From Massilia horti (GTDB lineage Bacteria; Pseudomonadota; Gammaproteobacteria; Burkholderiales; Burkholderiaceae_D): a DNA stretch of 61,489 nt. The stretch covers positions 1 to 61,489 of the forward strand of contig NZ_SPUM01000036.1 of the NCBI RefSeq assembly GCF_004614195.1, written 5' to 3'. The notes beneath the pieces are model-generated. The model saw nothing but the letters and a program-made list of their open reading frames with translations. It had not been told where the DNA came from and did not search any database. The position numbers and the translations under genes were made by a program. Below are positions 17,401 through 28,617 of this stretch, piece by piece. Every line of letters starts with the position of its first letter. The first letter of the stretch is position 1.

Positions 17401-19123
17401 CGCGGTCGATCATCACGCCGGCGTTATGCAGCGCCGGCAGGATGCGCGACAGCGAAGGCACGGAATCGCCCGAATACAGGCGGATCGAGGCGCCCGACTC
17501 GGGGTCGGCTTCGATGCGCACCGAGACGTGGCCAGCCTGGCCGTTCGACAGCACAGCCAGCAGGTCTTCCAGCGCGGTGGCCGGCGCGGTCGAGGTGACG
17601 TAGTTGACCGGCAGCGTGGGCACCAGCTTGCGCAGGGCATGGCGGGTCGGCAGGTCGGCGACGCCGTCCAGCAGGCCCGAGAAATGGTCGTGCCAGCCGT
17701 CCAGCACGCCCAAGAGCGGCTGCTGGATATCCGATTCGAGGTCGAGCGGGTAGCGCGCGGCGTGCGCGATCAGGTACACGCGCGCCAGCGGGCCGTCGGC
17801 CACCAGCGTCTGCGAGCGCACTTCGACCGCGCCCGAGCTTTCCTTCAGTGCCTGTGCCAGCGCGGCCGCCACCGCGGCGCTGTAGCGCTCGCGCGGCAGG
17901 TAGACCAGCACGTTCAGGTGGCGCGCATACACGTCACGGCGCGCGAACACCTTGGCGCGCGGCTGCTTGTACAGCGACACCACCGAGCTGCACACCTGGG
18001 CCAGCCATTCGGGGTCGGCTTCCAGCGCTTCGGTGCGCGGCAGCGATTCGAGGATCTCCAGGAACTTCTCGGCGCGGAAGCCTTCCTGGCGCACGCCGGC
18101 GATCGACAGCACCTTGGCCACGCGGCCGCGCGCGAACGGCAGGCGCGCCAGCGGAGTCGAGGTGGCGGCGCGGGTGAACAGGCCCACGAAGCAGTGTTCG
18201 CCCAGCACGCGCCCTTGCGCGTCGGTGTCGCGAACGCCGATGAAGTCCAGCGCCTGGTCGCGGTGCAGCGTGCCCTCGACGTCTGCCTTCACGATCGACA
18301 GCGTGTCGGCGCGGCGCGACAGGGTTTCGAAGTCGCCCGGGATGTTGGCCAGGCACGTGCCGTAGACCGGGTGCGAAGTATCCTGCAGCACGCCGATCCG
18401 GCTCGGGATGTCGCGCTCCAGTTCGCGCTCGCCCGGCTTGACCACGTAATGGGCGTAGCCGAACGGCTCGAAGCCTTCGTTCTTGGCCCATTCGAGGAAG
18501 GCGGCCACTTCCTGGCCGGCCGGGGTGCCATCAAGGGCGGCCGCTGCGGCCACAGAGGTCATGCGGTCAGCCATGGCGACGGCGTCGCGGTGCACCACGG
18601 CGGCGTCGCGCGCGACCATCTGCAGGCGCGCGACCAGCGCAGCCAGTTCGGCCTGCGGCAGGTCCTCGGACAGCAGGCACAGCACATACGATTCGCAGGC
18701 CGCGCCGGCTTCGCCGACCGCATCCACCATGCCGCTCGCATCGCGCCGCACCGGCAGCACGGCGTTCATCACGCCGGCGGCCGATACACGCTGCTTGCGC
18801 AGGGCCATGACGATCGAATCGACGAGGTAAGGCATGTCGTCATTGAGGATCAGCAGGGCAGTCGCCATGCCGCCGCGCCCGTCGGAATAGCGCATCTGCG
18901 CGATCTGGCAGCCTTCTCCCGCGCGCTGCGCGACCTGGGTAAAACCCTCCCACAACACCGGCGCCAGGCTGTCGGGCGCGGTGCCGGCCAGGTCCTCTTC
19001 GTCGAGCGATCCGAGCCAGGCGCTGATCAGGGCCCCGACTTCATCAAAGGCGCCCGCGGGCTTGTTTGCGGTGACCAGCGCGAGGGTCCGTGTGCGCAGG
19101 TCGTTGGGCATGTCTTTATTCAT
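14423..19123 (-). CDS. gdhB: NAD-specific glutamate dehydrogenase, large (180-kDa) class
   Basis: A 1566-residue enzyme, the normal size of this class, that oxidatively deaminates glutamate to 2-oxoglutarate and ammonium. The catalytic core in the middle shows [44 protein letters not shown], followed by the Rossmann part [17 protein letters not shown] and [18 protein letters not shown]; long N-terminal ACT-like regulatory segments and a C-terminal helical region flank it. The start MNKDMPND at 19123 is ATG. It sits between astB and astE, so it uses the glutamate produced by arginine succinylation, joining arginine breakdown to the TCA cycle. A gap of ~158 bases to astB suggests it may also have its own promoter. 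Enzymes of this class are often allosterically activated, for example by arginine. Confidence 0.95.
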   Translation of the reverse strand: [1566 protein letters not shown]

Positions 19124-19281
19124 TCTGCTTCTCCAATGTTATACACCGTGGGCGCAGCAGCTTTTGGCCGCGCGCCGCAGGGTCTCAAAGGACGGGGATG
19201 TCCCGCCCGATTCCGTGTGTCCCCTTTGCGGAGGCGTTTTTTCTCGTATTAGACCAGCTTGCCGTGTCACGATCAAACTTG

Positions 19282-20625
19282 TCAGTCCAGCTGGTACAGC
19301 CCCGGCAAGCCGAGGATGCGTTCCAGTTCTTCCAGCGCGGCCGCGCATTCGAGCGCCAGCTGCGGGTCGGCCAGGTCGCGCGGCTCGATCCGGTCGCGGT
19401 AATGCCGCTCCACCCAGGCCACCAGCCGCGCGTACAGGCTCTCGTTCATGATCACGCCCTGGTGCATGGCCTGCGCCTCTTCGTCGGTCAGCACCACACG
19501 CAGCCGCAGGCAGGCGGGGCCGCCGCCGTTGCGCATGCTCTGGCGCAGGTCGAATTCCACCAGCTCGTCGATCGGCCCGCCGCTCGCGGCCAGCTGCGCG
19601 AGGTAGCTCGCCACTGCCGGGTTCTCGCGGCATTCGTGCGGCACCACCAGCGCCATGCGCCCGTCCGGCTTGGACAGCAGCTGGCTGTTGAACAGGTAGC
19701 TCGCCACCGCGTCGGCCACGCCGACCTGCCCGGCCGCGACCCGCACCGGCTTGAGATCGACGTCGGCCACCGCCAGCGCGCGCCGCAGCGTGTCCAGGGT
19801 GGCCGCTTCGTCGGCAAACGCCTGCTCGTGGTAGAACAGCACGTTGCCGTTGCCGACCGCGATCACGTCGTTGTGGAACACGCCCTGGTCGATGATGTCC
19901 GGGTTCTGTTGCGCGAACACGGTGCGCGCCGGGTCCAGCGCGTGCAGGCGCGCGACCGCCTGCGAGGCTTCCAGCGTCTGGCGCGCCGGGTATTTTTTCG
20001 GGGCGGGCGCGGACGGATCGAACTCGACCCGGCCATAGACGAAGAACTCGACCCCCGCCGCGCCGTGCGCCAGCGCCAGCCGCGTGTGGTTGGCCGCGCC
20101 CTCGTCGCCGAACGCCGGCGTGGCCGGCAGCGCGTCGTGCACCACGAAGTGCTGCTGGTCGGCGAACAGCGCACGCAGGGAGCGGCCGGCCTGCACATGC
20201 TCTTGCGAGCGATGCAGCTTGTTGTTCAGGTTGGCCGGGGTGAAGTGCACGCGGCGATCAAAGGTGTCGGCGGACGGGCTCACGGTGGCGGCGTTCGCGG
20301 TCCACATGGGCGAAGCCGACCAGGCGCACGCCAGGATCACCGGCGCGTCGCGCCAGGCGCGCGCCAGCACGTCCGCGTCGGTGCCGGAAAAGCCGATCCG
20401 GCGCAGCAGCCGCAGGTCGGGGCGCGCCTGCGGCGGCAGCACGGCCTGGGCGAAGCCGCGGCTGGCCAGCGCGCGCATCTTGGCCAGCCCCTGCAGCGCG
20501 GCCTGGCGCGGGTTCGACACGCTCCTCACGTTGTTGAACGAGGCGACGTTGCCGAACGAGAGGCCGGCGTAGTTGTGCGACGGGCCAACCAGTCCGTCGA
20601 AGTTGAATTCGCGTGCGCTCTTCAT
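19282..20625 (-). CDS. astB: N-succinylarginine dihydrolase
   Basis: The ATG at 20625 gives [23 protein letters not shown], the family N-terminus; the open frame before it is antisense noise. The 447-residue enzyme of the pentein (guanidine-modifying) superfamily hydrolyses N2-succinylarginine to N2-succinylornithine, CO2 and two ammonia. Blocks include [64 protein letters not shown], and the C-terminal [16 protein letters not shown] containing the catalytic Cys. The astD stop and astB start are one base apart (TGA-C-ATG), so translation is coupled. Confidence 0.96.
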   Translation of the reverse strand: MKSAREFNFDGLVGPSHNYAGLSFGNVASFNNVRSVSNPRQAALQGLAKMRALASRGFAQAVLPPQARPDLRLLRRIGFSGTDADVLARAWRDAPVILACAWSASPMWTANAATVSPSADTFDRRVHFTPANLNNKLHRSQEHVQAGRSLRALFADQQHFVVHDALPATPAFGDEGAANHTRLALAHGAAGVEFFVYGRVEFDPSAPAPKKYPARQTLEASQAVARLHALDPARTVFAQQNPDIIDQGVFHNDVIAVGNGNVLFYHEQAFADEAATLDTLRRALAVADVDLKPVRVAAGQVGVADAVASYLFNSQLLSKPDGRMALVVPHECRENPAVASYLAQLAASGGPIDELVEFDLRQSMRNGGGPACLRLRVVLTDEEAQAMHQGVIMNESLYARLVAWVERHYRDRIEPRDLADPQLALECAAALEELERILGLPGLYQLD

Positions 20626-20626
20626 G

Positions 20627-23120
<2,494 letters not shown>

Positions 23121-23129
23121 GTGTCCCTC

Positions 23130-24161
23130 TCAGATCCGTACGCAGATCACGTTATCGCCCGGCGCCACCTGCAGCGCGCGCTGCACCTGGCGCGGCAGGC
23201 ACACCGTTTCGCCGATCTCGACCGGCGGGCAGGCGACGACGACGGCGCGGAAGTTGCGCTCATTGCTGGCCACCGCGTACTGCACCAGCGTCTCGGGCGC
23301 GCCCGGGACCGGCTCGGAATTAGCCACCTGCCGCAGGTGCGAGCCGCAGAACGAGCGCAGCGAATGCCGGTGCGCCTGCAAAATCGGCCCACCGTCGAAG
23401 ATGTCGATGTACTCGTCGGCCTCGAAGCCTTCCTCGGTCAGCAGGCTGAACGCAAGCTGGCGGCTGGGGTGGATCTGGCCCATCGCGGCCTGGGCGTCGC
23501 CCGGCAGCAGCGGTACGTACACCGGGTAGTGCGGCATGAGCTCGACGATCAGGGTGCGGTTGCGCGCGCCGCCGATCACCCGCTCGGCGTCGAGGAAGTC
23601 CATCTTGAAGAACTTGCGGCCGACCGCGTTCCAGAACGGCGACTGGCCTTCGGGATCAGTCACGCCGGCCAGCGGCACGAAGAAGCGGTCGCCGAAGCGG
23701 TGCGGCGCCAGCACCGCGTACAGCAGGCGCGAACGCGACAGCAGCGCCGCCTCCGGACCCGCGGTGTCGCGATGGCGGATGTAAAAGCCCGACAGCTGCG
23801 AATAGGCGGTCAGCTCCGAGCACAAGGTCAGCGCATGCACGCTGTGGCTGATGTTCAGGTCGCGCGAAACCTGCTGGATCACGTCGTTGCGAAACGCGAA
23901 GTAGGTGCCGTTGCAACCGGCGGAGGCGTGGATCGCCGCGGTGCCGGCGATCCGGCCCGAGGCGAATTCCTCGAGCACGAACACATAGGATTCCTCGCTC
24001 GGGATGTCGACGTGGGCGCTGAACGAGGCGATCGAGCGCTTGATCGACATGGCGATCTTGTCGCGTGTGCGCGGCAGGGTGTGCACTCCCGGCATGGTCA
24101 CCGCGGCCATGTCCTCGAGGGCGTCGAGGTCCGCAAGTTCTACCGGACGGACTACATACAT
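23130..24161 (-). CDS. aruF: Arginine N-succinyltransferase, alpha subunit
   Basis: The ATG at 24161 (with GGGAG 6 bases upstream) is preferred to a TTG four codons earlier. The 343-residue protein parallels aruG: YVVRPVELADLDALEDMA, SYVFVLEEFASGRIAGTAAIHASAG, LCSELTAYSQLSGFYIRH, FWNAVGRKFFKMDFLDAERV, LIVELMPHYPVYVPLLPGDAQAAMGQIHPS and EADEYIDIFDGGPILQAH. It forms the heteromeric succinyltransferase with AruG. It follows astC by 80 bases and runs into aruG with a ten-base gap. Confidence 0.94.
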   Translation of the reverse strand: MYVVRPVELADLDALEDMAAVTMPGVHTLPRTRDKIAMSIKRSIASFSAHVDIPSEESYVFVLEEFASGRIAGTAAIHASAGCNGTYFAFRNDVIQQVSRDLNISHSVHALTLCSELTAYSQLSGFYIRHRDTAGPEAALLSRSRLLYAVLAPHRFGDRFFVPLAGVTDPEGQSPFWNAVGRKFFKMDFLDAERVIGGARNRTLIVELMPHYPVYVPLLPGDAQAAMGQIHPSRQLAFSLLTEEGFEADEYIDIFDGGPILQAHRHSLRSFCGSHLRQVANSEPVPGAPETLVQYAVASNERNFRAVVVACPPVEIGETVCLPRQVQRALQVAPGDNVICVRI

Positions 24162-24241
24162 GGGAACTCCCAAAGAAGTCAGTGCGCGGGCAGGCCGGCC
24201 CGCGCGCAGCTGAACGCGGGCTGGCGTGCCGGTGTCGGGTG

Positions 24242-25486
24242 TCAGGCCTGGGCGAGGAAGGCCTTGACCGCCTCGCGCATGATGCGGTCCGCCTCAGCGA
24301 TCTGCTCGTCGGACACCACCAGCGCCGGCGCCAGGCGCACCACGTCGGCGCCCGCGATCAGCAGCATCAGGCCGAGCTTTTCGGCGATCTTGGTATAGTC
24401 CTTGGAGCGGCCCTTGTAGCCTTGTGCCATCGGCAGGCCGATCAACAGTCCCATGCCACGCGGCTTGCCGAACAGCTCAGGATAGTCGGCGGAGAGTTGT
24501 TCCAGGTTGGCGAAGATCTTGCTTGACGCTTCCTGCACCCGCGCCAGGAAGGCCGGATCGTTGATGGTCTCGACGACCTTGAGCGCCACGGCCGAGGCCA
24601 GCGGGTTGCCGCCATAGGTGGTGCCGTGCGAGCCGACGTTGAAGTGCTGGCCGATCTCTTCGGTCGTCAGCATGGCGGCGACCGGGTAGCCGTTGCCCAG
24701 CGCCTTGGCCGAGGTCAGGATGTCCGGGGTCACGCCGACCTGCATGTAGGCGTACAGCGAGCCGGTACGGCCCACGCCCGACTGCACCTCGTCGAACACC
24801 AGCAGCGCGCCGGTCTTGTCGCACAATTCGCGCAGCGCCTTCAGGTACGCCACGTCGCCCGGGATCACGCCGCCCTCGCCCTGGATCGGCTCGACGATCA
24901 CGGCCGCCACGTCATCGCCAATGGCAGCGCGCGCCGCCTCGATGTCGTTGTACGGGATGTGGCTGATGTCCGGCGGCAGCGGCTCGTAGCCTTCGGTGTA
25001 CTTCGGCTGGCCGCCAACCGAGACGGTGAACAGGGTGCGGCCATGGAACGACGACAGGCAGGACACGATGCGCGACTTGTGCGGGCCGAACTTGGTGTGC
25101 GCGTATTTGCGGGCCAGCTTCAGCGCGCCCTCGTTGGCTTCGGCGCCGGAATTGCAGAAGAAGGCGCGATCGGCGAAGGTCGCCTCGGTCAGCGCCAGGC
25201 CCAGACGCAGGACCGGCTCGTTGGTGTAGCCGTTGCCCAGGTGCCAGACGGTATTTGCCTGTTTGGTCAGCGCCTCGACCAGCACCGGGTTGCAGTGGCC
25301 CAGGGCGGAGACGGCGATGCCGGAGGTGAAGTCCAGATAGTGCTTGCCGTCCTGGTCCCACACGTCCAGGCCCGCCGCGCGCACCGGCACCATCGCGGCC
25401 GGGGCATACGTCGGGACGAGGACCTCATCATAGGTCTGCCGCGTGACAGGCCGCGTCGTGACACCCGAATCAAGCTTTGCGTTCAT
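24242..25486 (-). CDS. astC: Succinylornithine/acetylornithine aminotransferase
   Basis: The ATG at 25486 has a GAGGAAG ribosome site; the 30 codons before it belong to the promoter region. The 414-residue class-III PLP aminotransferase converts N-succinylornithine and 2-oxoglutarate to N-succinylglutamate semialdehyde and glutamate (AstC/AruC), and can resemble ArgD in specificity. Seen: [66 protein letters not shown] and the PLP-binding Lys in [17 protein letters not shown]. Leading the AST operon supports the AstC assignment over biosynthetic ArgD. A good -10 and an ArgR-like site lie just upstream. Confidence 0.94.
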   Translation of the reverse strand: MNAKLDSGVTTRPVTRQTYDEVLVPTYAPAAMVPVRAAGLDVWDQDGKHYLDFTSGIAVSALGHCNPVLVEALTKQANTVWHLGNGYTNEPVLRLGLALTEATFADRAFFCNSGAEANEGALKLARKYAHTKFGPHKSRIVSCLSSFHGRTLFTVSVGGQPKYTEGYEPLPPDISHIPYNDIEAARAAIGDDVAAVIVEPIQGEGGVIPGDVAYLKALRELCDKTGALLVFDEVQSGVGRTGSLYAYMQVGVTPDILTSAKALGNGYPVAAMLTTEEIGQHFNVGSHGTTYGGNPLASAVALKVVETINDPAFLARVQEASSKIFANLEQLSADYPELFGKPRGMGLLIGLPMAQGYKGRSKDYTKIAEKLGLMLLIAGADVVRLAPALVVSDEQIAEADRIMREAVKAFLAQA

Positions 25487-25550
25487 GGCTTCTTCCTCAT
25501 CCAAAATTAGAGTTGGGCGCGGACGTCCCATCGCCGCGCCGAGACAATCC

Positions 25551-25617
25551 ATTATAGGAACGCAACGTAACAACATCTTTTCAATCTGCGACAGACATTT
25601 TCATTTTTGGTCGGACA
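25551..25617 (-). promoter_or_regulatory. Candidate astC promoter with ArgR (AraC-type) half-site over the -35
   Basis: Read on the minus strand, TATAAT (25551-25556) is a perfect -10. At the -35 distance there is no TTGACA. Instead TGTCGC followed eight bases later by AA (25578-25593) matches the half-site TGTCGC-N8-AA described for Pseudomonas ArgR; a weaker TGTCCG is at 25612-25617. The layout is that of an activator-dependent promoter, and a GlxA/ArgR-type gene is close by. Confidence 0.5.
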
Positions 25618-25693
25618 GTGAAAAACGGAAACGGACCGCTGCGTTCGTGAAGTTTGTCAAACGGCCGCGCATCCCCGGCCTTTCGGACCGAAA

Positions 25694-25710
25694 CCGCGTT
25701 CAACACGCGG
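25694..25710 (-). terminator. Weak terminator-like hairpin after the DUF1801 gene
   Basis: On the minus strand CCGCGT-GTTGA-ACGCGG followed by TTT forms a short hairpin just past the stop at 25716. The T run is short, so it is a weak candidate. Confidence 0.35.
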
Positions 25711-25715
25711 GATGC

Positions 25716-26120
25716 TTACAGTTGTCCGATCCAGGCGGAGAGGATAGTCGCGATGGCTGCCTGGCGGGAATCGAGCTCATCAAAGTCGCGCAGGGTGAGC
25801 ACGCAGCGGTCGCTCGCGGCCCACTTGAGCAGGCCCTCCGGGTCGGGGATGTCGAACCGCTTCTGCTGGGGCGCAGGCCTGGCGCCCCGGTGCAGCACCA
25901 ATTGGACCGCAGTGGGCGGGTGCAGCTTGAAGGTGGCAAAGTGATCGTCGAGGAGGAAACTGGGGCCGTTCCACTTGATGTCCTCGCCGATGCGCGGATC
26001 AAGCGAAAGGATCAGCTGGCGCAGCGCGACGATCGCCGGTTTGTGGGGATGGTCCAGCTGGTCGAGAAAAGCCTCGACCCGCGCGCTGCCCTTGCCTGCG
26101 GTGCTTTTGCCTTGCGACAT
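25716..26120 (-). CDS. DUF1801 domain protein
   Basis: A 134-residue cytoplasmic protein whose centre fits the DUF1801/YdhG-like fold: FLDQLDHPHKPAIVALRQLILSLDPRIGEDIKWNGPSFLLDDHFATFKLHPP is the family's characteristic stretch. The ATG at 26120 has GGAGG five bases upstream. It lies between the ArgR-like regulator (26150-27091) and astC on the same strand, 29 bases after the regulator, so it may be co-transcribed with it. No function is established for the family. Confidence 0.75.
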   Translation of the reverse strand: MSQGKSTAGKGSARVEAFLDQLDHPHKPAIVALRQLILSLDPRIGEDIKWNGPSFLLDDHFATFKLHPPTAVQLVLHRGARPAPQQKRFDIPDPEGLLKWAASDRCVLTLRDFDELDSRQAAIATILSAWIGQL

Positions 26121-26149
26121 AAAACCTCCGTGTCAGTTCAGTCCTTTGC

Positions 26150-27091
26150 TTACTGGCCCAGCTTGCGCTGGCGCTCTTCGCGCGGCGTCTTGCCAAACAG
26201 CGCGCCAAACGCGGTCGAGAAATGCGAGCCCGAGGAAAAGCCGCACATCAGCCCGACCTGCACGATCGAATAGTTGGTGTCTCCCAGCAACTGGCGCGCG
26301 CGCTGCAGGCGCAGCTCGAGGTAGTAGCGCGACGGCAGGCTGCCCAGGTACTGCTTGAACAGGCGCTCGAGCTGGCGCCGCGATATGCTGACCAGCTGCG
26401 CGATCTCGTCGGTCGAGAGTGGCTCTTCGATATTCGCTTCCATCAGCGCCACCGCTTCGGACAGCTTGGGCTGCAGCGCCCCAAAGCGCGCCTGCAGCGC
26501 CACCCGCTGGCGCTCATGCGCGCCGCGCACGCGATCCACGCACAGCAGTTCCTTGACCTGCGCCTGTACGCCGGCGCCGAACACCATCTCGACCAGCGTC
26601 AGCGCAAAGTCGATGCTGGCCGCGCCGCCGCAACACGTCAGGCGCCGGCCATCGATCTCGTACAGATTAGGGGTGAACAAGGCCTGGTCGGCCAGGCTGT
26701 CGGCCTCCGCGTACAGCGACCACGGCAAGGCGGTGCGCACGCCGTTCAGGGCCCCCGCATCGGCCAGCCACAGCACGCCGGCGCCCACCCCGCCCCAGAA
26801 CGGCGCCGCGCGGCAGCGCTCGACCAGGTTGCGCATGTAGGCTGGCCTTAACCCCGCATGTGCCTCGTCGGCCACCAGCAGCACCAGGTGCCAGGGGCGC
26901 TGCACGTCGCCGGCGAACTTGTCGGGGCTGCGCACGTCCACGTGCAACCGATCCGGACCGACGATCTTCGCCGCCATCCGCAGCGGCTGGTACAGGCCCG
27001 ACCAGCTCAGGGTGTCCGGCTCGCCTGCGTTGACCAAAAGGACGCGCAGCGGCCGCTCCTGGGCCAGGCCGGGCAGGTCAAAGTGCTGCAT
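26150..27091 (-). CDS. GlxA-family transcriptional regulator, probable ArgR of the AraC type
   Basis: A 313-residue protein with an N-terminal DJ-1/PfpI-like domain (about 1-190; LRVLLVNAGEPDTLSWSGLYQPLRMA, HLVLLVADEAHAG, AGVLWLADAGALNG, LTCCGGAASIDFALTLVE) and a C-terminal AraC double helix-turn-helix (about 215-313; LSTDEIAQLVSISRRQLERLFKQYLG, RLQRARQLLGDTNYSIVQVGLMCGFSSGSHFSTAFGALFGKTPREER). In Pseudomonas the regulator ArgR has this same make-up and activates the aru/AST operon in response to arginine. Position next to the AST operon and a matching half-site at the astC promoter make the same role likely here. No clear ribosome site is seen before the ATG. Confidence 0.82.
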   Translation of the reverse strand: MQHFDLPGLAQERPLRVLLVNAGEPDTLSWSGLYQPLRMAAKIVGPDRLHVDVRSPDKFAGDVQRPWHLVLLVADEAHAGLRPAYMRNLVERCRAAPFWGGVGAGVLWLADAGALNGVRTALPWSLYAEADSLADQALFTPNLYEIDGRRLTCCGGAASIDFALTLVEMVFGAGVQAQVKELLCVDRVRGAHERQRVALQARFGALQPKLSEAVALMEANIEEPLSTDEIAQLVSISRRQLERLFKQYLGSLPSRYYLELRLQRARQLLGDTNYSIVQVGLMCGFSSGSHFSTAFGALFGKTPREERQRKLGQ

Positions 27092-27112
27092 GGGTGGGGG
27101 TCGGCAAAGTCA

Positions 27113-28027
27113 TCACTCGGGGGCCAGCGCCGCGGGCGGGCGGCTCGCGGTGTTCCATTGACTGACTATCATACCGGAGATCAACAAAGTCGCGCCGAGC
27201 CAGGCTCGCGGGCTCAACGCTTCGCCCAGCCAGAAGAACGCGAAGAACGCCGCCGCGCCCGGCTCGAACGAATAGATGACGGCGGCCTCGTTGGCGGTGG
27301 TGCGCGCCTGGCCCCAGCTCTGCAGCGAAATGATGGCGGCGGTCGCCACCACGCCCAGGTAGCCCACGTTCCACCAGTATTGCTGCAGGCCGTGGCCGAT
27401 ATAGGCCCAGTAGTTGGCCGCGTCCTGGGCCACGTCGATGCTGCCGCGCGGCACTTCGCGCGCCAGCAGCCACAGCGCGGCGCACAGTGCCACCGTGCCG
27501 ATCTGGGCGGCGGTCACACTCAACAGGCGCGAGGCCTGCCGCAGGCGCACTTCCATGGTCCGCACGTAAACCGCGAAGCACAGCGCCGACATCAGGGCCA
27601 GCCAGTCGCCGCGGCCCCAGGAGCCGTCATCCCAGCACAGCGCCGCCAGGCCGCCCACGGCGAGCAGCAGCGCCAGCACCAGCTTGCGTTCCGGCAGGCG
27701 CCCACCCATCACGCCCAGCAGCGGCACGATCAGCACGTTCAGGCCGCAGATGAAGGCATTGCGGTTGGAACTGGTCAGGGCCAGCCCCTCGACCTGGAAC
27801 AGGAAACAGAAGAACAACAACAGCCCCAGCACGGCGCCTGCGCGCAGGTCGTCGCGGCGGGCGCGCCACAGGAAGGGCGCGAGCAGCACTGCCGCCAGCG
27901 CGAAACGCGAAAAGATGATCCAGACCGGCGAAAAATAGACGGTCAGCCCCTTCATCGCGGGGAAGGTCGTGCCCCAGACGAGCGTGACGACGAGCAGGGC
28001 GAGAACGCCGCGAAACTGATGGTTCAT
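27113..28027 (-). CDS. EamA/DMT-family transporter
   Basis: A 304-residue inner-membrane protein with ten predicted hydrophobic segments arranged as two EamA repeats. The first helix ends in TLVWGTTFPAMKGL, a typical EamA beginning; ALTSSNRNAFICGLNVLIVPLLGVMGGRLPERK and SFEPGAAAFFAFFWLGEALSPRAWLGATLLISGMI mark the ends of each half. It likely exports a small metabolite or amino acid. It starts 110 bases from the divergent MarR gene and ends 21 bases before the ArgR-like gene on the same strand, so it may share a transcript with that regulator. The substrate is unknown. Confidence 0.85.
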   Translation of the reverse strand: MNHQFRGVLALLVVTLVWGTTFPAMKGLTVYFSPVWIIFSRFALAAVLLAPFLWRARRDDLRAGAVLGLLLFFCFLFQVEGLALTSSNRNAFICGLNVLIVPLLGVMGGRLPERKLVLALLLAVGGLAALCWDDGSWGRGDWLALMSALCFAVYVRTMEVRLRQASRLLSVTAAQIGTVALCAALWLLAREVPRGSIDVAQDAANYWAYIGHGLQQYWWNVGYLGVVATAAIISLQSWGQARTTANEAAVIYSFEPGAAAFFAFFWLGEALSPRAWLGATLLISGMIVSQWNTASRPPAALAPE

Positions 28028-28125
28028 GTGGACTTCTTGATGGTTGCCGGCCTGGCAAAACGTTTATGGTACCCGCCTCTGCTGTAAAACGCGAACGACG
28101 TCCCGGCAAAGCGGCGACGGGCGGC

Positions 28126-28131
28126 TATAAT
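28126..28131 (+). promoter_or_regulatory. -10 box TATAAT six bases before the marR-like ATG
   Basis: TATAAT ends six bases before the ATG at 28138 and there is no ribosome site. With normal -10 to +1 spacing transcription would start at or next to the A of the start codon, predicting a leaderless message. No clear -35 is seen. Confidence 0.5.
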
Positions 28132-28137
28132 CAGTCC

Positions 28138-28617
28138 ATGGGGGAACGATATTTAAAGAGCATCCGTCTGCTGGCCGAATGCATGCAGGGTTTCGAACGC
28201 TTTTCGGGCGAGTCGGTCCGCCGGTCGGGGCTGACGCATGCCCAGTTCGACATCATTGCCACGCTCGGCAACACGCCCGGCATGAGCTACAAGGAACTGG
28301 GCGAGCGCACCCTGATCACCAAGGGCACCTTGACCGGCGTGATCGAGCGGCTCGAGCAGAAAGGGCTGGTGCTGCGCGAGCGCAGCGAGGACGACAAGCG
28401 CTCGTATTTCGTGCGCCTGACGCCATGCGGCGAGGCGGCGTTTCGCGAAGTGTTCCCCAAGGTGGTCGCGCACGGCAAGCAGCTGTTCGCGGCCTATAGC
28501 GAGGCCGATTTCGACGAGATCGACCAGGCGCTGAAAAAACTGCGCCAGTCGATCCTCGATTCCGACCGGATTGCAGGTGTTTCGAACGCAACCTCACCAT
28601 CGAAGGAAAAACTTTGA
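28138..28617 (+). CDS. MarR-family transcriptional regulator
   Basis: The ATG at 28138 gives a 159-residue protein with the winged helix-turn-helix of MarR proteins: GLTHAQFDIIATLGNTPGMSYKELGERTLITKGTLTGVIERLEQKGLVLRERSEDDKRSYFVRLTPCGEAAF (about 33-104), followed by the dimerising C-terminal helix. MarR proteins usually repress their own gene and a neighbouring transporter or enzyme and respond to small ligands; the divergent EamA transporter is the obvious candidate target. A TATAAT sits six bases before the ATG with no ribosome site, suggesting a leaderless message. The stop codon overlaps the TTG start of the next gene. Confidence 0.88.
   Translation: MGERYLKSIRLLAECMQGFERFSGESVRRSGLTHAQFDIIATLGNTPGMSYKELGERTLITKGTLTGVIERLEQKGLVLRERSEDDKRSYFVRLTPCGEAAFREVFPKVVAHGKQLFAAYSEADFDEIDQALKKLRQSILDSDRIAGVSNATSPSKEKL

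Noticed and set aside
14606..19252. A 1548-codon open frame on the plus strand opposite the NAD-glutamate dehydrogenase gene
   Set aside because: It is antisense to a clear 1566-residue enzyme and its product is Arg/His/Gln-rich with no motifs, a usual shadow of high-GC codon bias.
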